64,000 nt of DNA from Klebsiella sp. RHBSTW-00484 (GCF_013705725.1 NZ_CP055481.1:3968001-4032000), one strand, 5' to 3'; positions 1 to 8,865 are shown, numbered from the stretch's first letter. Notes: a model not told the origin generated them from the letters alone. Program-made: numbers and translations.

Positions 1-148
1 GCATGTTGCTGATTCCCCCTACGCCATCAAATAACTTATGCAACCCGTGAAACAGCATTAGCCCGCCGACGGCAAGTCGTAACAAGAGTTTGCCGAAGTC
101 GTCATGGGATAGCATTTTATTAACTGAATTTAACAGCGATTTAACCAT
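1..148 (-). CDS. DoxX-family inner membrane protein, 5' part only
   Basis: The gene runs off the left edge, so only about 49 N-terminal residues are visible. After a short polar leader comes a hydrophobic stretch with the pattern [15 protein letters not shown], typical of the first helix of DoxX-family proteins (four-helix membrane proteins, often linked to quinone or thiol redox). Two in-frame ATGs exist, ending at 148 and 115. The upstream one is preferred because AGGAA lies about ten bases before it; the downstream one begins MLSHDDFGK. It is divergent from poxB. The function of this copy cannot be told from the fragment. Confidence 0.75.
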   Translation of the reverse strand, partial: MVKSLLNSVNKMLSHDDFGKLLLRLAVGGLMLFHGLHKLFDGVGGISNM

Positions 149-299
149 TTGAAATGATTCCTGTTTACCACTTTATGTGTACACACATTATCGGAATTTT
201 CGCCTAATGAAACCAGCTGAAATTAAGGGGCAGCAGCGAGCGTAACGGCCAGATTCATCTAAGCTTGTAAGCGTTATCACAAAAAGGAGATGGAGAACC
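149..299. promoter_or_regulatory. Divergent promoter region DoxX gene / poxB
   Basis: This 151-bp gap must hold the promoters of both divergent genes. A good ribosome site (AAGGAG, about 285-290) precedes the poxB ATG at 300. TCTAAGCTT at about 258-266 loosely resembles a sigma-S type minus-10; E. coli poxB is known to be sigma-S dependent, but the match here is only suggestive. Confidence 0.4.
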
Positions 300-2018
300 A
301 TGAAACAGACCGTGGCGGCATATATTGCTAAAACTCTTGAACAGGCTGGCGTTAAGCGTATTTGGGGCGTTACCGGAGATTCTCTCAATGGTTTAAGCGA
401 CAGCCTGAACCGGATGGGAACCATTGACTGGATGCCCACGCGCCATGAAGAAGTTGCCGCCTTCGCCGCCGGAGCGGAAGCGCAGCTGACCGGCGAGCTG
501 GCAGTGTGCGCCGGTTCCTGCGGGCCGGGCAACCTGCACCTGATTAACGGTCTTTTCGACTGCCATCGCAATCACGTTCCGGTGCTGGCAATCGCCGCCC
601 ATATTCCATCCAGCGAAATCGGCAGCGGTTATTTCCAGGAAACCCACCCACAGGAGTTATTCCGCGAATGCAGCCACTACTGCGAGCTGGTCTCCTCCCC
701 GGAGCAAATCCCGCAGGTGCTGGCTATCGCCATGCGCAAGGCGGTAATTAACCGCGGCGTATCGGTCGTGGTGCTGCCTGGCGACGTGGCGCTAAAAGCC
801 GCGCCAGAAAGCGCCAGTAGCCACTGGTATCACGCGCCGCTGCCAGAAGTTACCCCGCAGGAAGAAGAACTCAAAAAGCTGGCCCAGTTGCTGCGCTACT
901 CAAGCAATATCGCCCTGATGTGCGGCAGCGGCTGCGCCGGCGCGCATAAAGAGCTGGTGGAGTTCGCCGCGAAGCTAAAAGCCCCCATCGTCCACGCCCT
1001 GCGCGGGAAAGAGCATGTGGAATACGACAACCCCTACGATGTCGGCATGACCGGGCTGATCGGCTTCTCCTCCGGTTTCCACACCATGATGAACGCCGAT
1101 ACTCTGGTGCTGCTCGGCACCCAATTCCCCTATCGCGCCTTCTATCCGACTGACGCCAAAATCATTCAGATCGACATTAATCCGGGCAGCATTGGCGCGC
1201 ATAGCAAAGTCGATATGGCGCTGGTCGGCGATATTAAATCCACCCTCAGGGCGCTACTACCGCATCTGGAAGAGAAAACCGACCGCAAGTTCCTCGATAA
1301 GGCGCTGGAACACTATCGCGATGCGCGTAAAGGGCTTGATGATCTGGCGAAGCCCAGCGAGAAAACCATCCACCCGCAGTACCTGGCGCAGCAGATTAGC
1401 CACTTTGCCGATGACGACGCCATTTTTACCTGCGACGTCGGTACGCCAACCGTCTGGGCCGCACGTTATCTGAAGATGAACGGTAAACGCCGCCTGCTGG
1501 GTTCGTTCAACCATGGATCAATGGCCAACGCCATGCCGCAGGCCATCGGTGCGAAAGCCACGGCTCCGGAACGTCAGGTGGTCGCGATGTGCGGCGACGG
1601 CGGCTTTAGTATGCTGATGGGGGATTTTCTCTCGCTGGCGCAGATGAAGCTGCCGGTGAAAATTATCATCTTCAATAACAGCATTCTCGGCTTCGTGGCC
1701 ATGGAGATGAAAGCCGGAGGCTATCTCACCGACGGTACCGAGCTGCACGACACCAACTTTGCCCGCATCGCCGAAGCCTGCGGTATCAAAGGCATTCGTG
1801 TAGAAAACGCGGCGGACGTTGACGAAGCGCTGCAAACCGCCTTCAGCACCGACGGTCCAGTGCTGGTGGATGTGGTCGTCGCCAAAGAAGAGCTGGCGAT
1901 CCCGCCGCAAATCAAGCTGGAGCAGGCCAAAGGCTTCAGCCTGTATATGCTGCGGGCGATTATCAGCGGACGCGGTGACGAAGTACTCGATCTGGCGAAA
2001 ACCAACTGGCTGCGTTAA
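300..2018 (+). CDS. poxB: Pyruvate dehydrogenase (quinone), pyruvate oxidase PoxB
   Basis: Peripheral membrane flavoprotein that decarboxylates pyruvate to acetate and CO2 and passes electrons to ubiquinone. At 572 aa it has exactly the E. coli length. Visible are the N-terminal ThDP pyrimidine-binding domain with the catalytic glutamate region ([15 protein letters not shown]), the central FAD domain, and the C-terminal ThDP pyrophosphate/Mg motif [12 protein letters not shown] followed by FNNS. The last ~25 residues form the membrane-binding tail. The ATG at 300 is preceded by AAGGAG. In E. coli the enzyme supports acetate formation in stationary or microaerobic growth. Downstream the island gene gntR converges on it. 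Confidence 0.97.
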   Translation: MKQTVAAYIAKTLEQAGVKRIWGVTGDSLNGLSDSLNRMGTIDWMPTRHEEVAAFAAGAEAQLTGELAVCAGSCGPGNLHLINGLFDCHRNHVPVLAIAAHIPSSEIGSGYFQETHPQELFRECSHYCELVSSPEQIPQVLAIAMRKAVINRGVSVVVLPGDVALKAAPESASSHWYHAPLPEVTPQEEELKKLAQLLRYSSNIALMCGSGCAGAHKELVEFAAKLKAPIVHALRGKEHVEYDNPYDVGMTGLIGFSSGFHTMMNADTLVLLGTQFPYRAFYPTDAKIIQIDINPGSIGAHSKVDMALVGDIKSTLRALLPHLEEKTDRKFLDKALEHYRDARKGLDDLAKPSEKTIHPQYLAQQISHFADDDAIFTCDVGTPTVWAARYLKMNGKRRLLGSFNHGSMANAMPQAIGAKATAPERQVVAMCGDGGFSMLMGDFLSLAQMKLPVKIIIFNNSILGFVAMEMKAGGYLTDGTELHDTNFARIAEACGIKGIRVENAADVDEALQTAFSTDGPVLVDVVVAKEELAIPPQIKLEQAKGFSLYMLRAIISGRGDEVLDLAKTNWLR

Positions 2019-2035
2019 CTCGCGGCTGCGGGCGT

Positions 2036-2767
2036 TTATCCACTGACGAAACGAAACGTCAGCGGGTAGCGCTCGCTATTGGCCCATCCTCGCGTAAATT
2101 CAAACGGAACGTTATCTTTGCGCCGGGATGCCAGACGCTCAACGCGCATGCAGGGCTGGCCGGAAGAGATATCCAGCTTCTTAGCCATATCCGCCTCCGG
2201 CAAGCAGGGGAAATAGCTCTCCTGCGCCGCGATGCTCAGCAAGTAAAATCGTTCTCCCAGCACGTTATACAGTCCCGTCGTTTCCACTTCCTCACGCTGT
2301 AAATCTGGAAACAGCGCCAACGGCAGACAGGTCTCTTCATACAGCGCAGGAAGACTATTAGTAAAGCGCAGACGCACCATAAATATCACTAAATCACTGG
2401 CCGAAAGATGCAGCTTTTGCTGCTGTTCAGCATTCGCCAGCTGCTGCGTAAACGTGAGGATAGAGGTACTGGCTTTCAGGCTATGCTGGGCCATATTCTC
2501 CGAAAAACTCAGCGGCTGATGGCGTCGGGCTTCAATCGGCGGACAGGTGACGCGCGTCCCGACCCCCTGTTTTTTTACCACATACCCTCTTTCCGCCAGC
2601 ATCTCTACGGCCGCCCGCAGCGTCGCCCGCCCGCCGCTATACTGCCCCACCAGCTCACCTTCGCTGGGCAGCATGTCGCCCACTCTAAACTCCCCGCGTT
2701 CTATCCGTCCTTTCAGATCCAGAGCTATTTGAACATACAATGGGTTAGCACTTTCCAGTTCGTCCAC
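2036..2767 (-). CDS. GntR-family (HutC/UTRA) transcriptional regulator of the adjacent PTS operon
   Basis: 243 aa. Residues ~8-75 form a winged helix of GntR type (PLYVQIALDLKGRIERGEF, DMLPSEGELVGQYSGGRATLRAAVEML, ERGYVVKKQGVGTRV). Residues ~95-240 form a UTRA ligand domain, the effector-binding fold of HutC/FarR regulators that sense sugar phosphates and similar small molecules. It is divergent from the PTS operon, and the 197-bp gap between them carries a strong inverted repeat, so it most likely represses that operon and is relieved by a phosphorylated substrate. That role is inferred from position and family. Not found at this place in E. coli K-12. Confidence 0.85.
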   Translation of the reverse strand: MDELESANPLYVQIALDLKGRIERGEFRVGDMLPSEGELVGQYSGGRATLRAAVEMLAERGYVVKKQGVGTRVTCPPIEARRHQPLSFSENMAQHSLKASTSILTFTQQLANAEQQQKLHLSASDLVIFMVRLRFTNSLPALYEETCLPLALFPDLQREEVETTGLYNVLGERFYLLSIAAQESYFPCLPEADMAKKLDISSGQPCMRVERLASRRKDNVPFEFTRGWANSERYPLTFRFVSG

Positions 2768-2906
2768 GTTCCTCTCCCGCCCACACGTTTTAATTATCGA
2801 ATTTCGTTATGCCAGAGATCCACACTCATCGCATGCTGAATTAACACCCACTTTTTGATGAAAATGTGATCAAGCCTATGGACGCCAGTATACCCGATTC
2901 TCTATC

Positions 2907-2942
2907 TTGTTCAAACATTCGGATGTTTGAATGTTTGAACAA
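2907..2942. promoter_or_regulatory. Long inverted repeat, probable operator of the GntR regulator
   Basis: Two perfect 14-bp arms, TTGTTCAAACATTC (2907-2920) and GAATGTTTGAACAA (2929-2942), are separated by 8 bp. A second, nested dyad CAAACAT-TCGG-ATGTTTG lies at 2912-2929, so three half-sites (CAAACATTC-like) are packed together. The repeat sits just before the PTS operon ribosome site. There is no T-tract, so a terminator is unlikely; overlapping operator dimers fit better. Confidence 0.75.
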
Positions 2943-2964
2943 ATACCGCAATAAAGGAGGCACC

Positions 2965-3321
2965 GTGAATACCTCGACCATCGATACCGAAGAGATCAGT
3001 TTCCAGATTATTGCCTGCGCCGGTGATGCGCTTAGCAAAATGCATCAGGCGCTGGCGTGCAGCAAGGCACAGCAGTTTTCTGAAGCCACCCGCTTGATGC
3101 AGGAGGCCAACGCAAGCCTGAATGAAGGCCACAATTCGCATACGCGTTTACTGGTCGCCGAAAGCGAAGGTGCCTGCGCAAGCTATTCCACTCTACTCAC
3201 CCACGCACAGGATTCGCTAATGAATGCCCTGCTGGCACACACCCTTTTCCAGGAATTTATCGAAATCTATCAGCACCTAAACGGAGCCCGCGATGAATCT
3301 TTCAACGTTAACGCATCTTAA
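2965..3321 (+). CDS. PTS lactose/cellobiose-family enzyme IIA component
   Basis: Cytoplasmic phosphocarrier of 118 aa that takes phosphate from HPr and gives it to IIB. It matches the all-helical PTS IIA-Lac/Chb family in size and pattern (IIACAGDALSKMHQAL, then LLTHAQDSLMNALLA). The phosphorylated histidine should be His80 of the HAQD motif. Start is the GTG at 2965, which has a near-perfect AGGAGG at 2955-2960; the frame is open back to 2866, but those codons would read through the inverted repeat. Its end overlaps IIB by 29 bp. First gene of a seven-gene operon. Confidence 0.88.
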   Translation: MNTSTIDTEEISFQIIACAGDALSKMHQALACSKAQQFSEATRLMQEANASLNEGHNSHTRLLVAESEGACASYSTLLTHAQDSLMNALLAHTLFQEFIEIYQHLNGARDESFNVNAS

Positions 3322-3649
3322 TATTCTGCTGGTTTGTAACCTGGGCGCGTCTACCGGCGTCATGGTGAGTAAAATGCGCGCGATCGCCGCCGATAGCGAA
3401 AAGTTACGCGCCATTAAGATCAATATTGAGGCCCATCCGGCTGGATTACTGGTCGAGAAAATCAGCGAGTTTGACGTCGTGCTGCTGGGGCCGCAAATCA
3501 AACACCGCCTGGCGGAACTGGAAGCTATTTGCCGTGAGCACCAGCGGCCGATTGGGGTTATCGACGTCCGGGATTACGGCACCGTAAACGGCGGCAATAT
3601 TCTGAAAACCGCCATTCTGCTGCGCCTGGGTCAGGAGACAAATCCATGA
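3293..3649 (+). CDS. PTS lactose/cellobiose-family enzyme IIB component
   Basis: 118 aa, a small Rossmann-like phosphotransfer protein resembling low-molecular-weight tyrosine phosphatases. The P-loop NILLVCNLGASTGVMVSKM contains the phosphorylated Cys15, as in ChbB/CelA. It accepts phosphate from IIA and phosphorylates the sugar as it passes through IIC. It starts 29 bp inside the IIA gene with GGAG a few bases ahead, and its stop overlaps the IIC start by 4 bp, so translation of IIA, IIB and IIC is probably coupled. Confidence 0.9.
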   Translation: MNLSTLTHLNILLVCNLGASTGVMVSKMRAIAADSEKLRAIKINIEAHPAGLLVEKISEFDVVLLGPQIKHRLAELEAICREHQRPIGVIDVRDYGTVNGGNILKTAILLRLGQETNP

Positions 3650-4953
3650 GCCGGGCAAATTCCTTTATCACCTGGCTGGAGCATTGGCTCACGCCGGTTG
3701 CAGCCCGTATAGAGAGGCAGCGGCATATCTCCTCCATCAAAAATGGCATGATCGCGCTGATGGCGGTATTAATGGTCGGCTCCATCTCGCTGATGTTAAT
3801 GGGAATTGGCGGCATGTTCCCTCAGGATAGTGCCGTCCACCTGTGGTTCAACCATTACAACGACCTGATTAGCCTCCCTTTTCAGTTTACCTTTGGCCTG
3901 CTGTCTATTTATTGTGCCGCCTCGGTAGCCTGGCATCACGCCCAGCAAATGCAGGTCCCGATCCTGCCCGCGATCACCGGTTCGATGATGGCGACCCTGA
4001 TGCTGAACGTGAGCATCGTCGACGGCAAAATGGTGACGGATTACCTCGATTCACGAGGATTATTCGTCGCGCTGATCGCCTCGCTCGGCACCGTTGAGCT
4101 GATGGCGCTCTTTATTCGCAAGCGCATCACCATTCGCATCAACGGCCTGCCCGCAGGTATCGCACAAACATTTGAATCGATTATCCCACTGCTGGTTTCG
4201 CTGATCGCCGCAACCATCGTGCATGGGGTGGTCGCTAATCTGTCCGGAGGGTTGATCCTGCCGCAGGTGCTGATGAGCCTGCTGGCCCCGGCCTTCAACA
4301 GCATCGATACCCCGCAGGCCGTCTTTCTGATCTCGTTTCTGGAGATGATTTTCTGGTTTATCGGCCTGAACGGCTACGCCATTATCGTCGGCGTGGTACT
4401 GCCCTTTATGACCCAGTACCTGGCTGAAAATGCGGCTGCATTCGCCGCGGGTGCGCCGATCCCACACGTGTTTGCGCCGAATTTCTGGGATTATTTCCTC
4501 GGCTTTTCCGGCTCAGGCATCACTGGCGCATTGGTCATTTTATCGTTACGCAGCCGTTCGCAGGAGCTACGCGCCGTCGGTAAAGCCGCCGTGGTCCCGG
4601 CTATTTTTACTATCTCCGAACCGGTGGTGTTTGGCCTGCCCGTCGCCTGGAATCCCTGGTTCTTTATTCCCTTTGTGCTGGGTACGCCAACGATTGGCGT
4701 CATGAGCTGGTACATCTTCCATTGGGGTTGGGTTCGCCCGCCGGTCACCAACGTCGGCGCAACACCTATTCCGCTGGCGCAGTACCTCTCAACCATGGAC
4801 TGGCGCGCGGTTATTCTGGGATTTGCCATCCTCGGCATCGCCACCCTCGTCTACTACCCCTTCTTTCGGCTTTACGAACGCAGCCTGCTGCAGAAAACGC
4901 AGCAGCAGGATAGCCGTCAGGCAGCCTTCGACAGCCTGGACCTGGATTTTTGA
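3646..4953 (+). CDS. PTS lactose/cellobiose-family enzyme IIC permease
   Basis: Membrane channel and sugar-binding subunit, 435 aa, with about ten hydrophobic segments. The family signature around the catalytic glutamate is visible as ISEPVVFGLPVAWNPWFFIPF (compare N-x-EP-x-x-FG in CelB/LacE), near residues 322-343. The N-terminus (LEHWLTPVAARI.....HISSIKNGMIALMAVLMVGSISLML) is also typical. The family carries chitobiose, cellobiose, lactose and related sugars, but the operon lacks a phospho-glycosidase, so the substrate is unknown and may be a monosaccharide derivative. Confidence 0.9.
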   Translation: MSRANSFITWLEHWLTPVAARIERQRHISSIKNGMIALMAVLMVGSISLMLMGIGGMFPQDSAVHLWFNHYNDLISLPFQFTFGLLSIYCAASVAWHHAQQMQVPILPAITGSMMATLMLNVSIVDGKMVTDYLDSRGLFVALIASLGTVELMALFIRKRITIRINGLPAGIAQTFESIIPLLVSLIAATIVHGVVANLSGGLILPQVLMSLLAPAFNSIDTPQAVFLISFLEMIFWFIGLNGYAIIVGVVLPFMTQYLAENAAAFAAGAPIPHVFAPNFWDYFLGFSGSGITGALVILSLRSRSQELRAVGKAAVVPAIFTISEPVVFGLPVAWNPWFFIPFVLGTPTIGVMSWYIFHWGWVRPPVTNVGATPIPLAQYLSTMDWRAVILGFAILGIATLVYYPFFRLYERSLLQKTQQQDSRQAAFDSLDLDF

Positions 4954-4974
4954 TTGAGAAATAAGGACCTGAGT

Positions 4975-5718
4975 ATGCATATTTATCACCAAGACACGGC
5001 GGATCAACTGGCACAAGCCATCAGCTTACGCATCGCGGCACAGCTACAGGAGCGGCCCGATAGCCTGTTATGTCTGGCGGGGGGAGAAACCACGCTGCCC
5101 GTGTTTCGCGCCTGCGTCGCCGCACAGCAGGCTGGCCTGGCGGATTTTAGCCGCTGCCGCTTTGTCAGCCTTGATGAGTGGATCGGCCTTGGCCGCGAGG
5201 ACGTCGGCAGCTGCCTGCAAACGCTGAGCGATGAGTTATTTCAGCCTCTGGCGTTAAGGAACGAACAGATCGTGTTCTTTGACGGTCAAGCGGCGGATTT
5301 GCAAAATGAATGCCGAAGAATCGACGCGGTCATCGCCGCCCATGGCGGTCTGGATCTGGTGGTGCTTGGGGTGGGCATGAATGGTCATATCGGTTTCAAC
5401 GAACCGGGCGTCAATGGCGAGCAAAACAGCCATATCGAACCGCTGGATGAGGTCACCCGCACCATCGCCCCGAAATACTTCAACCGTCCGCAGCCGGTCA
5501 CACAGGGCATCACTCTGGGCATTCAGCAACTGCGCACGGCGCGACAAATTTTGCTGATGATCACTGGTGATCACAAAACTGACATCGCTGAACGGTTTAT
5601 CAACACGCCTGTTGGCCCACATTTCCCCGCCAGCCTGCTGCGTGATTTACCGCAAACGACCTTCTGGACGGACAGGGCACTTCCTCACGCCGATATTTCT
5701 CAGGAGGCGATACGATGA
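4975..5718 (+). CDS. Glucosamine/galactosamine-6-phosphate isomerase (NagB/AgaI-like deaminase)
   Basis: 247 aa. Members of this family convert an amino-sugar 6-phosphate to the keto-sugar phosphate and ammonia. Seen are the phosphate-binding loop LCLAGGETT, the SLDEW motif (catalytic Asp region), and VLGVGMNGHIGFNEPG, the NagB signature carrying the ring-opening His. Residues near LLMITGDHKTDIAERF fit the lid and active-site region. Start ATG at 4975 has AAGGA at 4963-4967; an upstream TTG at 4954 is less likely. It follows IIC by 21 bp and overlaps the next gene by 4 bp. True substrate unknown, but it hints that the imported compound is an amino sugar. Confidence 0.8.
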   Translation: MHIYHQDTADQLAQAISLRIAAQLQERPDSLLCLAGGETTLPVFRACVAAQQAGLADFSRCRFVSLDEWIGLGREDVGSCLQTLSDELFQPLALRNEQIVFFDGQAADLQNECRRIDAVIAAHGGLDLVVLGVGMNGHIGFNEPGVNGEQNSHIEPLDEVTRTIAPKYFNRPQPVTQGITLGIQQLRTARQILLMITGDHKTDIAERFINTPVGPHFPASLLRDLPQTTFWTDRALPHADISQEAIR

Positions 5719-6677
5719 AACAAATAGCGCTGCGCGGCTGGAACGATGGCAAACCGTTCACCTTCTCCTGTAGCCAACTGGTGCTGGGCTCGGCGAACTG
5801 CTTATGTAAGGATCGCCGGGAGGAAGCTTTTGCCCTGCTGGACGCCTTCTTCGCCGCTGGCGGTAACACGTTTGATGTTGCACGCCACTACCGCGCCAGC
5901 GAGACGGTAGTAGGCGACTGGATTGCACAACGCGGCCTACGCGAGCAGGTGCGGATAGCCACCAAAGGCGGTCACCCCACGCGCGAGGAGCCCGAACGTT
6001 CGCGCATCACTCCACCCGCCATCGATGAAGACATCTTCACCAGCCTTGAACAACTGCAGACGAATTATATCGACCTGTACGCCCTGCATCGGGACGATCC
6101 CAGCGTCGACGTTTCATCGTTAATGTCCTGCCTGCATGAACATGTCCTTAAGGGCAGGATCCGCGCCATCGGCGTGTCAAACTGGTCTCAGGCGAGGATC
6201 ACCGAAGCGCAGAATTTTATTGCGCGCCACGGACTTACGCCATTGAGCTTTAACAGTCCGCAGTTAAGCCTTGCGCAAAGCCGGGTCCCCCGTTGGCCAG
6301 GGTGTGTTAGCGCCGCCCCACAGATGCAGCAGTGGCATCAGCAAACGCAGCTCCCGCTGATTGCCTGGTCATCGCAAGCCGGAGGCTTTTTTTCCGGGCT
6401 GTACGGTCCAAACCGGCTGCCGCAGGAACAAGAGATGGTCGACGCCTTTTGCTTTGATGACAACTGGCAACGATTGAGCCGCGCTCAGCAACTGGCGCAG
6501 CGTAAAAACGTCAACGCCATCAATATCGCCCTGGCCTGGGTGCTGGCCCGCCCCTTCCCCTGCGCGGCAATCATCGGCCCTGAAACCCCCGCTGAATTAG
6601 CGGATTGCCTGCGCGCGGCGGCGTTAACGCTAACGACAGAGGAACTTAACTGGCTGGAAACAGGAGACAAAGCATGA
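5715..6677 (+). CDS. Aldo/keto reductase of the sugar operon
   Basis: 320 aa NAD(P)H-dependent oxidoreductase with a TIM-barrel fold. The catalytic tetrad is visible: Asp and Tyr in FDVARHY, Lys in IATKGGH, and His in DLYALHRDD; the IGVSNW motif follows. It resembles the YcsN/YdhF-type branch rather than aldose reductases. Its start overlaps the isomerase gene by 4 bp and its end overlaps the next gene by 4 bp, so it is made from the same message. It may reduce or oxidise a keto intermediate of the imported sugar; this is inference. Confidence 0.8.
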   Translation: MKQIALRGWNDGKPFTFSCSQLVLGSANCLCKDRREEAFALLDAFFAAGGNTFDVARHYRASETVVGDWIAQRGLREQVRIATKGGHPTREEPERSRITPPAIDEDIFTSLEQLQTNYIDLYALHRDDPSVDVSSLMSCLHEHVLKGRIRAIGVSNWSQARITEAQNFIARHGLTPLSFNSPQLSLAQSRVPRWPGCVSAAPQMQQWHQQTQLPLIAWSSQAGGFFSGLYGPNRLPQEQEMVDAFCFDDNWQRLSRAQQLAQRKNVNAINIALAWVLARPFPCAAIIGPETPAELADCLRAAALTLTTEELNWLETGDKA

Positions 6678-7450
6678 ACTGCGGAAAATTTGCCGTACAG
6701 CTCTATACCTTACGCCACGCGCTCACCGAGGATTTCGCCGGAACACTACGCGAAGTCAAAAAGATGGGCTGGAAAGCGGTGCAAATAGATGGCCTGCGTG
6801 GGCACAGTGCGGAGGAAGTCAAAGATATCTTGCGCGAAACCAATCTGAAGGTCGCCGGAATGCATATCAGTCCGCAGAGAATGGTCAATGACCTGGATGC
6901 GGTGGTTTACGAAGGGCTGCTGTTCGGCACGAAGACCATGTTTTGCCATTATCTCGAACCGGAGCGACAGAATGAGTCGGGCTACCGGGAGATTAAATCA
7001 CAGCTGCTGGGCGTCGCCGATAAGCTCGCGAAGCTCGGCTGGCGCGTCGGTTACCACAATCACGAGTTTGAGTTTCAGTCGCAGGTGGATGGGCTCGTCG
7101 CCCATGACTATCTGATGGCACCAGAGAATAACCGCTGTCTGTATCCAGAAATTGATACTTATTGGGTCAAATATGCCGGGTTCGATCCGCTTAGCTGCAT
7201 CGAAAAATACCCCTACCGCATTCCTATCCTGCATCTGAAGGATATCTATGCCGACCCGGCACTCGGCTACCCGGAATCGCTGGCCGAAATTGGCCGCGGA
7301 AGTATTGATTTCCTGCCCATCCTGCAATGGGGTGAGCGCTACGGCGTTGAATATTACGCCGTTGAACAGGATATCTGCCCTGGCAACCCGCTTGATAGCC
7401 TGGCCATCAGCCTGGAGAATTTACAGCGACTGGCACAAAAATGCGCCTGA
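6674..7450 (+). CDS. Sugar phosphate isomerase/epimerase-like TIM-barrel protein
   Basis: 258 aa, xylose-isomerase-like AP-endonuclease-2 fold. Probable divalent-metal ligands are the Glu in YHNHEFEF, the Asp in PEIDTYW, the His in ILHLKD and the Glu in AVEQDI, the usual Glu-Asp-His-Glu set of this superfamily (IolE, IolI, hydroxypyruvate isomerase, 3-keto-sugar enzymes). The reaction cannot be told from sequence alone. Four-base overlap with the aldo/keto reductase gene and a 15-bp gap to the HPr gene place it in the PTS operon. Confidence 0.8.
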   Translation: MNCGKFAVQLYTLRHALTEDFAGTLREVKKMGWKAVQIDGLRGHSAEEVKDILRETNLKVAGMHISPQRMVNDLDAVVYEGLLFGTKTMFCHYLEPERQNESGYREIKSQLLGVADKLAKLGWRVGYHNHEFEFQSQVDGLVAHDYLMAPENNRCLYPEIDTYWVKYAGFDPLSCIEKYPYRIPILHLKDIYADPALGYPESLAEIGRGSIDFLPILQWGERYGVEYYAVEQDICPGNPLDSLAISLENLQRLAQKCA

Positions 7451-7465
7451 TCGAGGAGTCTTATC

Positions 7466-7750
7466 GTGAATTATCTACAAGCACATATTCGCATTCGCAA
7501 CCCTAGCGGCCTGCATGCCCGCCCTGCGGCGCAGTTAGTCAAAACCGTTAAGGCACTGGATTTCCCGGTGGAGATTGCCCATACGCGGCATCCGGAGCGC
7601 TTCGTCAATGCGGGCAGTTTAATGAAGCTCCTCGGCCTCGGCGTCAGCCGCGGGGATGAGATAATCCTGCGCCTGCCCGCCGGAAAAGCGGCGGAAATGG
7701 TCAATTTGCAGGCGTTGATTAATGCCGGGCTGGGGGAGAATATCGATTAA
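7466..7750 (+). CDS. HPr-like phosphocarrier dedicated to the PTS operon
   Basis: 94 aa. The active-site motif NPSGLHARPAAQLV gives His17 as the residue phosphorylated by enzyme I. The region aligned with the Ser46 site of HPr reads NAGSLMKLLGLGV, so a serine and the following LMKLLGL helix are kept. It is neither ptsH nor npr by position: it closes the operon, starting with GTG at 7466 and GAGGAG seven bases upstream. An operon-encoded HPr paralogue is uncommon for lactose-family PTS in enterics and suggests a semi-independent phosphate relay. No extra domain is present. Confidence 0.88.
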   Translation: MNYLQAHIRIRNPSGLHARPAAQLVKTVKALDFPVEIAHTRHPERFVNAGSLMKLLGLGVSRGDEIILRLPAGKAAEMVNLQALINAGLGENID

Positions 7751-7830
7751 ACGGACTTTTCCTTCTCCAGAGTGGCGTAAGCCTGGAACTTCCGGTACAA
7801 ATTGAAGACAACTCTTGAGAAGGAATTTAT

Positions 7831-8829
7831 ATGATTGATTTACGCAGTGATACCGTCACCCGCCCGGGCCGCGCCATGCTGGAAGCGATGATGGCCGCCC
7901 CGGTCGGGGACGATGTTTATGGCGATGACCCGACGGTAAATGAACTTCAGCGCTACGCCGCAGAACTGGCGGGCAAAGAAGCGGCAATCTTCCTGCCGAC
8001 CGGCACCCAGGCCAACCTCGTGGGCTTACTCAGCCACTGCCAGCGCGGCGAAGAGTATATCGTCGGCCAGGGCGCGCATAACTATCTCTACGAAGCCGGT
8101 GGCGCAGCGGTGCTCGGCAGCATCCAACCGCAACCGATCGACGCAGCTGCAGATGGCTCCCTGCCGCTGGATAAAGTCGCCGCCAAGATTAAGCCGGACG
8201 ATATCCATTTCGCCCCCACTCGCCTGCTCACCCTTGAAAACACCCATAATGGCAAGGTGCTGCCGCGTGAATATCTTAAAGAAGCATGGGAATTCACCCG
8301 TGAACGCGGCCTGGGGCTGCACGTTGACGGCGCGCGTATTTTCAACGCCGTAGTGGATTACGGCTGCGAGCTGCGCGATATCACGCAGTACTGCGACTCA
8401 TTCACTATCTGCCTGTCAAAAGGCCTCGGCGCGCCGATAGGTTCTCTGCTGGTGGGGAGCCAGGAGTACATTCACCGCGCTATTCGCTGGCGAAAAATGG
8501 TCGGCGGCGGGATGCGCCAGGCGGGGATTCTGGCGGCGGCGGGTCTGTATGCCTTGCAGAATAACGTCGAGCGTTTAAAAGAAGATCACGACAACGCCGC
8601 ATGGATGGCGGAGCAACTGCGCGCTATCGGCGCTGACGTTATGCGTCATGATACCAATATGCTGTTTATCCGCGTCGGCGAAGAACATGCCGCGCTGGGT
8701 GAATATTTGCGCGGGCACGGTGTGTTGATCAACGCCTCACCGGCCGTGCGTCTGGTGACGCATATTGACGTGAATCGCCAGCAGCTTGCCGAGGTGGTGA
8801 ACCACTGGCAGGCGTTTCTGAATCGTTAA
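7831..8829 (+). CDS. ltaE: Low-specificity L-threonine aldolase
   Basis: 332 aa (E. coli LtaE is 333), PLP-dependent fold type I. It cleaves L-threonine and L-allo-threonine to glycine and acetaldehyde. Visible are MIDLRSDTVTRPG at the N-terminus, the substrate and cofactor loop GDDVYGDDPTVNELQ, HVDGARIFNA, and the PLP lysine in TICLSKGLGAPIGSLLVG. ATG at 7831 is preceded by GAGAAGGA. The 80-bp gap after the HPr gene and the different function suggest its own transcription. In E. coli it directly follows poxB, so the sugar island separates two normally adjacent genes. Confidence 0.96.
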   Translation: MIDLRSDTVTRPGRAMLEAMMAAPVGDDVYGDDPTVNELQRYAAELAGKEAAIFLPTGTQANLVGLLSHCQRGEEYIVGQGAHNYLYEAGGAAVLGSIQPQPIDAAADGSLPLDKVAAKIKPDDIHFAPTRLLTLENTHNGKVLPREYLKEAWEFTRERGLGLHVDGARIFNAVVDYGCELRDITQYCDSFTICLSKGLGAPIGSLLVGSQEYIHRAIRWRKMVGGGMRQAGILAAAGLYALQNNVERLKEDHDNAAWMAEQLRAIGADVMRHDTNMLFIRVGEEHAALGEYLRGHGVLINASPAVRLVTHIDVNRQQLAEVVNHWQAFLNR

Positions 8830-8865
8830 AGCGAATTGTTAAGGTGAATCGTTAAGGAGTCCGGC

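Noticed and set aside
2866..2964. Longer N-terminus of the PTS IIA from the GTG at 2866
   Set aside because: It would translate the inverted repeat; the GTG at 2965 has a near-perfect AGGAGG and gives the family length.
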